From Aquabacterium sp. OR-4 (GTDB lineage Bacteria > Pseudomonadota > Gammaproteobacteria > Burkholderiales > Burkholderiaceae_C), in contig NZ_JAOCQD020000002.1 of the NCBI RefSeq assembly GCF_025290835.2, positions 930,001 to 994,000 of the forward strand: 64,000 nt of DNA. Direction: 5' to 3'. The position numbers and the translations under genes are program-made. Under the pieces are notes generated by a model. The model saw only the letters and a list, made by a program, of their open reading frames with translations, did no database searches and was not told the origin of the DNA. Positions 26,109-33,937 of the stretch are shown here, in pieces. Each line of letters begins with the position of its first letter. Positions within the stretch are counted from its first letter, which is position 1.

Positions 26109-27476
26109 ATGCAGATCCAGTTTCTTGGCGCGGCCGACACGGTCACCGGCTCGCGGCACCTGGTGACGATGGGCGGGCAGCGCATCTTGCTCGACTGCGG
26201 CATGTTCCAGGGCTTCAAGCTGTTTCGCGAGCGCAACTGGCAGCCGCTGCCGGTGGCGCCCGGCGACATCGACGCGGTGGTGCTGAGCCATGCCCACCTC
26301 GACCACTGCGGCTGGCTGCCGCGCCTGGTGGCCAGCGGCTGGCGCGGCACGGTGTACGCCAGCGCCGCCACGCGCGACCTGGCCGAGGTGCTGCTGCTCG
26401 ACGCCGCGCATCTGCAGGAGGAAGACGCGCGCCGCGCCAACCGCTACGGCTACAGCCGGCATGCCACGGCGCTGCCGCTCTACACCCGTGCCGACGCCCG
26501 CCGGGCCATCGCCAAGATCTCGCCGCAGCGCACCGACCGGCCGTTTCGCATCGGCGATGTGCAGGTGGGCCTGGTGCCCGGTGGCCATCTGCTGGGCGCC
26601 TGCGCCATCACGCTGAGCCATGGCGGCCGCACGCTGGCCTTCAGCGGTGACCTCGGCCGCCAGCATGACCTGCTGATGCCGCCACCGCAGCCGCTGGCCG
26701 GGCTGTCGTCGGGTGCCGATGTGCTGCTGGTCGAGAGCACCTACGGCAACCGCCGCCACCCGCCCGAGGATGCCCCGGCGCTGCTGGCGCGCATCATCCG
26801 CGACACCGTGGCGCGTGGCGGCTCGGTGCTGCTGCCGGCCTTTGCGGTGGGCCGGGCGCAGGCCCTGCTGCTGGTGCTGCAGCGGCTGAAGGCGGCGGGC
26901 GAGATCGCGTCGCGGCTGCCGATCGTGCTCGACAGCCCGATGGCCGCGCAGGCCACCACGCTGTACGGCCAGCACCGCCGGCTGCTGCGCGTGCCGGCGC
27001 GCGAGATGGCCACGCTGACCGACGGCGTCACCATCGTCAGCACGCCGGCGCAAAGCCAGCGCGTCTGTGCCTCGCGCTACCCGTCGGTGATCATCTCGGC
27101 CAGCGGCATGGCCACCGGTGGCCGGGTGCTGCACCACCTGAAGTCGCTGGCGCCCGACCCGCGCAACCACATCGTGTTTGCCGGCTTCCAGGTGGGCGGC
27201 AGCCGCGGCGCGCTGCTGCTGGGCGGCGCCCGCGAGGTCAAGATCCACGGCGAGTACGTGCCGGTGCATGCCACGGTCAGCGGGCTGGAGGGCTTCTCGG
27301 GCCACGCCGATGCCGACGAGCTGCTGGCCTGGCTGGGCCAGCTGCCCGCCGCGCCGGCACAGACCTTCGTGGTGCACGGCGAACCGGCCGCCGCCGACGC
27401 GCTGCGCCAGCGCATCCAGACCGAGCTGGACTGGCGCGTGCGCGTGCCGCAGCACGGCGAGACGGTGAGCCTGTAA
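26109..27476 (+). CDS. Metallo-beta-lactamase/beta-CASP family ribonuclease
   Basis: A 455-residue beta-CASP nuclease of the CPSF73-like class found in bacteria. MBL motif 2 is LSHAHLDHCGWLP, the downstream His/Asp ligands are in PGGHLLGACAI and FSGDLG, motifs A-C of beta-CASP appear as VESTYGNR, ISASGMATGGRVLHHL and GEYVPVHATVSGLEGFSGHAD, and HGEPAAADAL closes the site. Relatives cut or trim RNA. GGAG precedes the ATG at 26109. The gene is followed 4 bp later by an MgtC/DUF4010 membrane protein, hence an operon. Confidence 0.92.
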   Translation: MQIQFLGAADTVTGSRHLVTMGGQRILLDCGMFQGFKLFRERNWQPLPVAPGDIDAVVLSHAHLDHCGWLPRLVASGWRGTVYASAATRDLAEVLLLDAAHLQEEDARRANRYGYSRHATALPLYTRADARRAIAKISPQRTDRPFRIGDVQVGLVPGGHLLGACAITLSHGGRTLAFSGDLGRQHDLLMPPPQPLAGLSSGADVLLVESTYGNRRHPPEDAPALLARIIRDTVARGGSVLLPAFAVGRAQALLLVLQRLKAAGEIASRLPIVLDSPMAAQATTLYGQHRRLLRVPAREMATLTDGVTIVSTPAQSQRVCASRYPSVIISASGMATGGRVLHHLKSLAPDPRNHIVFAGFQVGGSRGALLLGGAREVKIHGEYVPVHATVSGLEGFSGHADADELLAWLGQLPAAPAQTFVVHGEPAAADALRQRIQTELDWRVRVPQHGETVSL

Positions 27477-27480
27477 CGGC

Positions 27481-28866
27481 ATGGCGGTGCCCGGCCCGCC
27501 CGCCAGCGGCAGCCTGCCGTCGCTGCTGCTGGGCCTGAGCGTGGCGCTGGGCGCCGGCCTGCTGATCGGCCTGGAGCGCGAGCGCCGCAAGGGCCGCGGC
27601 CCGCAGCGCGCGGCGGCCGGCATCCGCAGCTTCACGCTGGTGGCGCTGGCCGGCGCGCTGGCCCAGGGCCTGGCCCAGCCGGCGCTGGTGGCGGTGGGTG
27701 CGCTGGCGGTGCTGCTGCTGGCCGCGCTGGCCTACCTGCACTCGCTGCGCCCGGCCGCCAAGGGCCCGCCGCCCGATCCCGGCATGACCACCGAGCTGGC
27801 CCTGCTGGTGACCTACCTGATCGGCGTGCTGGCCATGGCCCGCCCGGCGGTGGCGGCCGGCGCGGCCGCGGTGGTGGCCGTGCTGCTGGCGGCGCGCGGC
27901 AGCCTGCACCGCTTTGCGACCCGCGTGCTCAGCGAGGACGAGCTGCACGACGGCCTGCTGCTGGCCGCCGTGGCCCTGGTGCTGGTGCCGCTGGTGCCGC
28001 AGCAGCCGCTGGCCTGGCTGGGCGGCCTGGCGCCGCACCAGATCGCCGCGCTGGTGCTGTTGATCCTGCTGCTGCAGGCCGCCGGCCATGTGGCGCTGCG
28101 CCTGCTGGGGGCCGCGGCCGGGCTGGCGGTGTCGGGCCTGTTCTCGGGCTTCGTGTCCAGCACCGCCACGGTGGCGGCCATGGGCAGCCGGCTGCGCGCC
28201 CATCCGGCACAGGCCGCGGCCTGCACGGCCGGGGCCATGTTCTCCACCGCCGCCACCTGGCTGCAGGCGATGCTGATGCTGGCCGCGGTGGCACCGTCAC
28301 TGGCCTGGCGCGCGCTGCCGGCGCTGGCCGCCGGCGCCTTGCTGGCGCTGGCCTGGGGCGCGGCCCAGGCGCTGCTGGGGCGGCGCCCGGCCGAAGCCGC
28401 CGCTGCGGCGCCCGCCGGCATGGCCGGATTGACCGCCGGGACCGCTGGCACCGCCCGGGCCGCCGCGCCCGATACCGGTGCCGGCCGCGCGCCACCGGGC
28501 CGCGCGTTGCGGGTGCGCGAGGCCCTGATCGTGGCCGCACTGCTCAGCGGCGTGGCGCTGGCGGTGTCGCTGGCGCAGCGCGTCTTCGGCCAGGCGGGTG
28601 CACTGGCCGGGGCCGCGCTGGCCGGCTTTGGCGACGCGCACTCGGGCGTGGCGGCACTGGCCGCGGTGGCGCAGCAAGGCCAGGTCAGCGACGCACAGGC
28701 CTTGCGCGGCGTGCTGCTGACCCTGGCCACCAACAGCCTGACCCGCAGCGTGGTGGCGGCCTTCAGCGGCGGCCGGGCCTTTGCGCTGCGCATGGCCGGC
28801 TGCCTGTTCAGTGCCTTGGCGGTGGCGGCCAGCCTGGCCTGGGCCAGCGGCGCGCTCGGCGCCTGA
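27481..28866 (+). CDS. MgtC/SapB family membrane protein with DUF4010 domain
   Basis: A 461-residue integral membrane protein. The N-terminus (ALGAGLLIGLERERRKGRG) is the MgtC/SapB signature and the C-terminal half (GFVSSTATVAAMGSRLRAHP, LATNSLTRSVVAAFSGG) matches DUF4010. About twelve hydrophobic segments are visible, with an Ala/Gly/Thr-rich loop in the middle. MgtC proteins affect Mg and phosphate homeostasis; this long two-domain form is uncharacterised. It follows the beta-CASP RNase closely. Confidence 0.88.
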   Translation: MAVPGPPASGSLPSLLLGLSVALGAGLLIGLERERRKGRGPQRAAAGIRSFTLVALAGALAQGLAQPALVAVGALAVLLLAALAYLHSLRPAAKGPPPDPGMTTELALLVTYLIGVLAMARPAVAAGAAAVVAVLLAARGSLHRFATRVLSEDELHDGLLLAAVALVLVPLVPQQPLAWLGGLAPHQIAALVLLILLLQAAGHVALRLLGAAAGLAVSGLFSGFVSSTATVAAMGSRLRAHPAQAAACTAGAMFSTAATWLQAMLMLAAVAPSLAWRALPALAAGALLALAWGAAQALLGRRPAEAAAAAPAGMAGLTAGTAGTARAAAPDTGAGRAPPGRALRVREALIVAALLSGVALAVSLAQRVFGQAGALAGAALAGFGDAHSGVAALAAVAQQGQVSDAQALRGVLLTLATNSLTRSVVAAFSGGRAFALRMAGCLFSALAVAASLAWASGALGA

Positions 28867-28957
28867 TCGGCGCCCACGGCGCGGGCCGCGGAGGCGGCCC
28901 GGCCTCGGCAGCCTGAGCTTGGCAGCCAGCCCGGGCGCCCGCGGCGCCTGCCCCGCC

Positions 28958-30238
28958 TCAGTTGCCGATGCGGATGCGCGTGGCCTCGAGCACGCGGCCG
29001 TCGGCGGCCAGCTGCCCGGTGACGCGCAGGCCCACGCCGGCGGCCAGGTCGGCCAGCGCACCGCGCTCGAACACCAGGTCGCTGCGCGCCAGGCTGACCA
29101 CGGTGCTGCGGCCGGCCACCTGCACCACCATGCTCAGCGTGGCGCGGTCGATGCTGGCCACCGTGCCGCGCAGCTCGAAGCTGCGCGCCTGGCTGTCGCT
29201 GTCCACCTCCACGCGGCTGGCCTGCAGCACGTTGTTCTGCACCGTGCCCTTGACCTCGACCCGGCTGCCGCGCTGCACGCTGCCGCTCACCGTGGCGGCG
29301 CTGCTGTCCACCGTGACGCCATCCACGACGAAGCGCGTGGCCGAGCTCATGCTGCTCACCAGGCCTTGCAGCTCCACCACCGCGCCGCTGCGCCCGGGCA
29401 GGCTGCTGTCGGTCTTCTGGCCGCTGGTCTGCCAGCGGCCGTTGCCGTCGATGCTGCCCTGCAGCGCCAGCTTGACCACGGTGCCGTCGCTCAGGCCGCT
29501 GGTGCTCGACAGGCTGTAGGTCTGACTGCCGATGGTGCAGGTCTGGCGCGCGAAGTCGATCGCGCTGACCGGGCCGCGCACGCTGTAGCTGCTGCCGGCC
29601 GCGGCCGGGGCAATGCGCGTGGCCAGCACGCTGGCGCTGGTGCTGTCGTAGTCGCCATAGACCTCGATGACTCCGGCCTGGGCGATGCTGGCCAGGCCCC
29701 GGGTGAAGCTGGCGTCGAGCACGGTGGCGCTGCCGATGCTCACCACCTGGCCCAGCACGCTGAGCTGGCCGCCGGCCGAGACCTGCGGCGGGCCCACCAG
29801 GGTGCGGCTGGTGCGCACGCTGCTGGCGGTGGCCACCTGGGTGCCGTCGGCCGTGGCGGTGATGGCGCCGGCCTGCACCTGCACCACCATGCCCAGCGCA
29901 AGCTGGCTGCGCTCGAGCGGCAGGCCGTCGTCGTCGCTGACGCTGGCCGTGCCCTCGTCGAAGTGCACGCCGTTGACGATGATCGAGCCATAGCCGGTGA
30001 TCGGCCCCGAGGCATAGGACGAGCCGGTGCCCTCGATGCCGACGCCGCCGCCGCAGCCGTGCAGGCTGCCCAGCAGCAGTGCGGCCAGCGCCGCGGCCAG
30101 AAGGGCCACGCCGAAGGCCAGCACATCGGTGGCGCCCTCGCGCAGCGCGCTGCGCGAGAGGGTGGCCAGCCGCGCGCGCAGGCGGCCGGACCAGGCGCGT
30201 CGCGCCTCGGGTCTGAGCGTGGAGTCGTGGGCGTTCAT
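28958..30238 (-). CDS. DUF5666 repeat protein B (membrane-anchored, exported)
   Basis: A 426-residue protein with an N-terminal cytoplasmic tail of about 40 residues, one hydrophobic segment (VLAFGVALLAAALAALLLGS) ending in HGCGGG, then repeated beta-rich DUF5666 units: ITGYGSIIVNGVHFDEGTA, VRGPVSAIDFARQTCTIG, LQGLVSSMSSATRFVVDGV, LRGTVASIDRATLSMVVQV. Each unit has the V-G-V-x-D...F...V pattern of a small OB-like barrel. The lipobox is poor (His at -2), so lipidation is doubtful. Function is unknown. It overlaps the DUF6502 gene (ATGA) and is a paralogue of the gene at 31230. Confidence 0.85.
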   Translation of the reverse strand: MNAHDSTLRPEARRAWSGRLRARLATLSRSALREGATDVLAFGVALLAAALAALLLGSLHGCGGGVGIEGTGSSYASGPITGYGSIIVNGVHFDEGTASVSDDDGLPLERSQLALGMVVQVQAGAITATADGTQVATASSVRTSRTLVGPPQVSAGGQLSVLGQVVSIGSATVLDASFTRGLASIAQAGVIEVYGDYDSTSASVLATRIAPAAAGSSYSVRGPVSAIDFARQTCTIGSQTYSLSSTSGLSDGTVVKLALQGSIDGNGRWQTSGQKTDSSLPGRSGAVVELQGLVSSMSSATRFVVDGVTVDSSAATVSGSVQRGSRVEVKGTVQNNVLQASRVEVDSDSQARSFELRGTVASIDRATLSMVVQVAGRSTVVSLARSDLVFERGALADLAAGVGLRVTGQLAADGRVLEATRIRIGN

Positions 30239-31155
30239 CGCGGTGGTTCCGGAGCGTCGGGCGCAGACTCGTCCTGCGCCAGGGCATACAGACCCAGCCG
30301 CACGCGCTGGCGGGCCGGGTGGATGGAGGGATCGGCCGGGCCGCCTTGGCTGGCCGCCTGCTGGTCGGCGGCCTGGGCCGCGGCGGCGTCGCGGGCCACC
30401 AGCTGTTCCAGCGCCGGCACCAGCGCATCGACCAGCTCGCTCCAGCGCGCGCGCAGCAGGCGGTCGAGCTCGGCCACCGATTCGCGGCTCAGGCCGCCGG
30501 CAAACACCGCCTGCTCGAAGTGCCGTGGCGCCTCGGCCAGCACGTTGTCGACCGCCGCCTCGAGGTGGTCGCCCACGTTGTTGCCCAGCGCGCGCAGCAT
30601 GCGCCGGCTGTCGCCGCTGGGCACGAAATCCTCGCGCAGCAGGCGCACGGTGTCGCGGCCGGTGTCATGGGCGGCCAGGCCCAGGCGCTGCAGCTCGTCG
30701 AGCAGGCTGCGCGGGTGCACGTCGCGGGTGATGGCCTGGGCCAGGCTCTCGAAGCTGGGCGCCGGGCCCTGGCGCGGCAGCTCGGCCGGCGAGCCGCGGC
30801 GGTCGCAGTAGTCGCGCTGGGTGCGCCAGTGGGCAAACAGCTCGCTGGCCAGCGAGCGCTGCGGCGGTGGCTGGCGCGCCCCGCCCTCGCGCAGCGCGCC
30901 CACCAGGCGCGTGACCTCGCGGCGGTGGATGCCGGTGGCGGTGCTGATGCGGCTGACCCGCCGGTGCGGCGGCAGCTCGGCATGCTGGCGATCGGCCGCA
31001 TCCACCAGGGCCAGCTTGACCAGTTCGTCCAGCGTGGCATGCGTGACCCCGCGCGCCAGCGCCAGCCGGGCCAGCGGCCCGAGCAGGCGGCGCAGTGCCT
31101 CGGCCAGCGCATCGGCGGGGCCGGGGTGGGCGGCGGCGGGGTCGGTGGGGCTCAC
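30235..31155 (-). CDS. DUF6502 family protein with putative N-terminal helix-turn-helix
   Basis: A 306-residue soluble protein of the DUF6502 family, starting at a GTG. Residues 66-90 (RVSRISTATGIHRREVTRLVGAL) read like a helix-turn-helix, and the N-terminal 50 residues are helical (LDELVKLALVDAADRQ). The rest contains FAHWRTQRDYCDRRGSPAELP and an amphipathic helical part with many Leu/Ala/Arg. The C-terminus overlaps the next gene. Its place between two DUF5666 genes, and the palindrome at the operon promoter, make it a candidate regulator of this operon. That is an inference; no function is established to my knowledge. Confidence 0.82.
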   Translation of the reverse strand: MSPTDPAAAHPGPADALAEALRRLLGPLARLALARGVTHATLDELVKLALVDAADRQHAELPPHRRVSRISTATGIHRREVTRLVGALREGGARQPPPQRSLASELFAHWRTQRDYCDRRGSPAELPRQGPAPSFESLAQAITRDVHPRSLLDELQRLGLAAHDTGRDTVRLLREDFVPSGDSRRMLRALGNNVGDHLEAAVDNVLAEAPRHFEQAVFAGGLSRESVAELDRLLRARWSELVDALVPALEQLVARDAAAAQAADQQAASQGGPADPSIHPARQRVRLGLYALAQDESAPDAPEPPR

Positions 31156-31229
31156 GTGGGAACGGCTGGCTTGAAGGGGTCGGCGGCGGCGGGCGGCGCG
31201 ATGCTACGCCGCCCGTCGCGGGGCCAGCT

Positions 31230-32558
31230 TCAGCTCTCGAACTTGATCGCCGTGGCGACGATCTTGGTGCGCGTGCTGCCGACGCCGCCGCGCACCTCGA
31301 CCTTCACGCCATTGGCCAGCGTGGCCTCGGTGCCGTTGGTCCAGGTGAGGCTGCTGCTGTAGTCGACCGTCACGTTGACCTTGCTGCCCACCACGACGAA
31401 GGTCTTGGCCGTGGTGTCCAGGCTGCCCACCGTGCCGTGCAGCTCGAAGCGGCCCTTGCCGCCGTTGCCCTTGTCGTAGCTGTCGACGACCACGCTGGTG
31501 GCCACCAGCACGCCATTGCTCAGGCTGCCCTTGACCACCACCGAGACGCCGGCGGCCAGCGTGCTGCCGGTGGGCGTGACGGTGGCGCCGCTGGCATCCA
31601 CCTTGACGCCGGCCACGGTGAAGCTGGTGGCCGAGGTGAAGCTGCTGATGTCGCCGCGCACGGCCACCGTGGTGACGCTGCCGGTGTCGGTGCTGACCAG
31701 GGCCCTGCCGGCATCCACGCGGGTGGCGGTCCAGGCGTCGGCGCTGGTGGCGGGCGCGGTGGTGGCCAGCGTCACGCGCACGGTGGCGCCATCGGCCAGG
31801 GTCGAGGTCAGCGCGGTGGCGCTGGCGTAGGCGATCTTGGCCGCGCCGATGCTGAAGCTCTTGGCCGTGGTGTCGAGGCCCGACACCGTGCCCACCAGCT
31901 TGTAGGCGGTAGCGCTGGTCTTGGACTCGATGCGCGTGGCCACCAGGCGGCCGGTGGCGCTGTCGGGCAGCGCGTGCACCTCGACCACCGCGCCGTCGCT
32001 CAGCGCCGACAGGCCGGCGGCCAGCGTGTCGTCAAACACCGTGCTGTCGGTCACGTCCACCGGCTGGCCCAGCACCACCAGGCTGCCGCTGCTGCCGCTG
32101 ATCACCAGGCTGCCGGCCTCGACCGGGCCGCGCAGGCGGCTGCCCACGCGGATGCCGTGGGCCTTGGCGCTGCGGCTGCTGGTGTCGACCGTGCCGCTGT
32201 CGACGGCGGCGGTCATGCCCAGTGCCATCTTGATCTCGCTGCCGCTGTCATCCACCGCCTTGACGCTGCTGTCGTCGTAGCGCACGCCGTTGACGATGAC
32301 CGAGCCGAAGCCGGTGATCGCGCCTTCGGTGAAATCGGTGGCGCTGGCCGTGCTGACGGTGCTGCCCGAGGCGCTGGTGGTGCTGGCCTCGCCACCGCCG
32401 CCGCCACAGCCGGCCAGCAGGGCCAGGCTGGCCGCCAGGCAGGCGGCCGGCAAGGCCAGGCGGTCAGACCAGCGGGCGCGGCGCGGCGGCCGGGCGGCCG
32501 GGGTGTGGGCTGCCGCGGCGGGCGTCGGGTCGTGCGGCAGGGGATCGAACAGGCTCAT
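31230..32558 (-). CDS. DUF5666 repeat lipoprotein A
   Basis: A 442-residue exported protein. The signal peptide LALPAACLAASLALLAGC ends in a good lipobox (LAGC) followed by a poly-Gly linker, so it should be lipid-anchored. About five DUF5666 units follow, beginning ITGFGSVIVNGVRYDDSSV, and then repeating the pattern VGTVSGLDTTAKSFSIG, VRGDISSFTSATSFTVAGV, LHGTVGSLDTTAKTFVVVG. The ATG at 32558 has GGAG upstream; the open frame further upstream crosses the promoter. It is the first gene of the DUF5666-DUF6502-DUF5666 unit and has a visible promoter. Confidence 0.87.
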   Translation of the reverse strand: MSLFDPLPHDPTPAAAAHTPAARPPRRARWSDRLALPAACLAASLALLAGCGGGGGEASTTSASGSTVSTASATDFTEGAITGFGSVIVNGVRYDDSSVKAVDDSGSEIKMALGMTAAVDSGTVDTSSRSAKAHGIRVGSRLRGPVEAGSLVISGSSGSLVVLGQPVDVTDSTVFDDTLAAGLSALSDGAVVEVHALPDSATGRLVATRIESKTSATAYKLVGTVSGLDTTAKSFSIGAAKIAYASATALTSTLADGATVRVTLATTAPATSADAWTATRVDAGRALVSTDTGSVTTVAVRGDISSFTSATSFTVAGVKVDASGATVTPTGSTLAAGVSVVVKGSLSNGVLVATSVVVDSYDKGNGGKGRFELHGTVGSLDTTAKTFVVVGSKVNVTVDYSSSLTWTNGTEATLANGVKVEVRGGVGSTRTKIVATAIKFES

Positions 32559-32620
32559 GGCAGGTCTCCGGCAAGGATGAAGGCCGTCCCACAAGAGGAC
32601 TGGGCCGATGTCGCGTTGCC

Positions 32621-32641
32621 AGTATATGTGCAACTTGCACA
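32621..32641 (-). promoter_or_regulatory. -10 box and perfect 15-bp palindrome: promoter/operator of the DUF5666-DUF6502 operon
   Basis: On the minus strand TATACT (32621-32626) is directly preceded by the palindrome TGTGCAA-C-TTGCACA (32627-32641), which fills the spacer where -10 and -35 elements are normally separated. A second dyad, AACTGG (32653-32658) and CCAGTT (32673-32678), lies about 12 bp further upstream. This is one of the most AT-rich stretches in the window. The predicted leader to the DUF5666 ATG is about 55 nt. Confidence 0.6.
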
Positions 32642-32700
32642 TTTAATCGATGAACTGGTGACGCAAACATGTCCAGTTGTCGCGACCCACAATCCGGGCA

Positions 32701-32782
32701 TGAGCTCGCCGAACCGCTTCAAGAGCGAATTCCCCCTCGGGGGGATGGCGCAGCGCGCCAAGGGGGTGACGTGAGCTCGCCG
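32701..32782 (+). repeat. REP-like repeat, family 2, copy E, inside an 11-bp direct repeat at the dinB start
   Basis: TGAGCTCGCCG occurs at 32701-32711 and again at 32772-32782. Between them lies a 60-bp stretch containing CCCCCTCGGGGGGATGGCGC, which resembles the element at 9904-9946. The first copy is preceded by A (ATG), the second by G (GTG, the dinB start). An open frame from 32700 runs 24 codons through the element and ends with TGA overlapping the dinB GTG. The structure looks like an inserted small element with a target-site duplication, or a slipped duplication of the dinB start. Confidence 0.55.
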
Positions 32783-33937
32783 CCGCGCCGCCGCTGGATC
32801 GCCCACCTGGACATGGATGCCTTCTATGCCTCGGTGGAGCTGCTGCGCTATCCGGAGCTGACGGGCCAGCCGGTGGTCATCGGCGGCGGCCGGCGCCACC
32901 AGCCCGAGTGCCTGCCCGACGGCAAGCGGCGCTTTGCCCGGCTGGCCGGGTATGCCGGGCGCGGCGTGGTCACCACCGCCACCTACGCCGCGCGCGACTA
33001 CGGCGTGCACTCGGGCATGGGCCTGATGAAGGCCGCCGTGCGCGCGCCCGACGCGGTGCTGCTGCCCACCGACTTCGAGCAGTACCGGCTGTACTCGCGC
33101 CGCTTCAAGGCCGCGGTGGCCGAACTGGCGCCGGTGATCGAGGACCGCGGCATCGACGAGATCTACATCGACCTCACCGAGGTGCCCGGCGCGCAGGAGC
33201 CGCTGGGCCACGACCCGCACGGCGGCGTGCGCGCGCTGGCGCTCGAGATCAAGAACAACGTGCGCTCGGCCACCGGCCTGTCCTGCTCGATCGGCGTGAC
33301 GCCGAACAAGCTGCTGTCCAAGATCGCCAGCGAGCTCGACAAGCCCGACGGCCTGGCCCTGCTGACCGAGGCCGACATCGCCAGCCGCATCTGGCCGCTG
33401 CCGGTGCGCAGCATCAACGGCATCGGTCCCAAGGCAGGCGCGCGGCTGGCCGCGCTGGGCTGGAAGACCGTGGGCGATGTGGCCGCCCAGCCGCCGGCGC
33501 TGCTGGTCGAGCAGTTCGGCCGCAGCTACGGCACCTGGCTGCACGAGGCCTCGCACGGCCACGACGAGCGCCCGGTGGTCACCTACAGCGAGCCGGTGTC
33601 GATGAGCCGCGAGACCACCTTCGAGCGCGACCTGCATGCCCAGCGCGACCGCGCCGAGCTGGGCGCCATCTTCACCCGGCTGGCCGAGCAGGTGGCCGGC
33701 GACCTGCAGCGCAAGGGCTATGTCGGCCGCACCATCGGCATCAAGCTGCGCTTTGACGATTTCAAGACCGTCACCCGCGACCTGACCGTGGAAACACCCA
33801 CCGCCGAGGCCAGCGCCATCCGCCTGGCCGCCGGCCTGTGCCTGAAGCGTGTGGACCTGAGCCGCCGGCTGCGCCTGCTAGGGGTGCGGGTGGGCGCGCT
33901 GCAGCGTGCCGCGCTTCTATCATCGGCGCCACCATGA
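32771..33937 (+). CDS. dinB: DNA polymerase IV (Y-family, DinB)
   Basis: A 388-residue translesion polymerase. Palm motifs are HLDMDAFYASVE (catalytic Asp) and EDRGIDEIYIDLTE (Asp, Glu), followed by the thumb (SINGIGPKAGARLAALG, a helix-hairpin-helix) and the little-finger domain (VGRTIGIKLRFDDFKTVTRD). Compared with E. coli DinB it carries about 22 extra residues after GQPVVIGGG (RRHQPECLPDGKRRFARLAG), as in several betaproteobacteria. The GTG at 32771 is the likely start, though it is unusual and lies in a duplicated sequence. No CTG-N10-CAG LexA box is obvious upstream. The stop overlaps the cupredoxin start. Confidence 0.94.
   Translation: MSSPPRRRWIAHLDMDAFYASVELLRYPELTGQPVVIGGGRRHQPECLPDGKRRFARLAGYAGRGVVTTATYAARDYGVHSGMGLMKAAVRAPDAVLLPTDFEQYRLYSRRFKAAVAELAPVIEDRGIDEIYIDLTEVPGAQEPLGHDPHGGVRALALEIKNNVRSATGLSCSIGVTPNKLLSKIASELDKPDGLALLTEADIASRIWPLPVRSINGIGPKAGARLAALGWKTVGDVAAQPPALLVEQFGRSYGTWLHEASHGHDERPVVTYSEPVSMSRETTFERDLHAQRDRAELGAIFTRLAEQVAGDLQRKGYVGRTIGIKLRFDDFKTVTRDLTVETPTAEASAIRLAAGLCLKRVDLSRRLRLLGVRVGALQRAALLSSAPP

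Noticed and set aside
24888..27635. A 915-codon open frame on the minus strand opposite the acetyltransferase, TM2 and RNase genes
   Set aside because: Same composition artefact; it crosses three well-supported genes and shows no recognisable motif.
27813..30428. An 871-codon open frame on the minus strand opposite the MgtC/DUF4010 gene and overlapping DUF5666 B
   Set aside because: Low-complexity Gln/Arg/Gly sequence; the real genes on both sides explain the region.
32653..32678. LexA (SOS) box for dinB at the AACTGG/CCAGTT dyad
   Set aside because: The arms are 14 bp apart (CTG to CAG spacing 16), not the CTG-N10-CAG spacing of LexA boxes.
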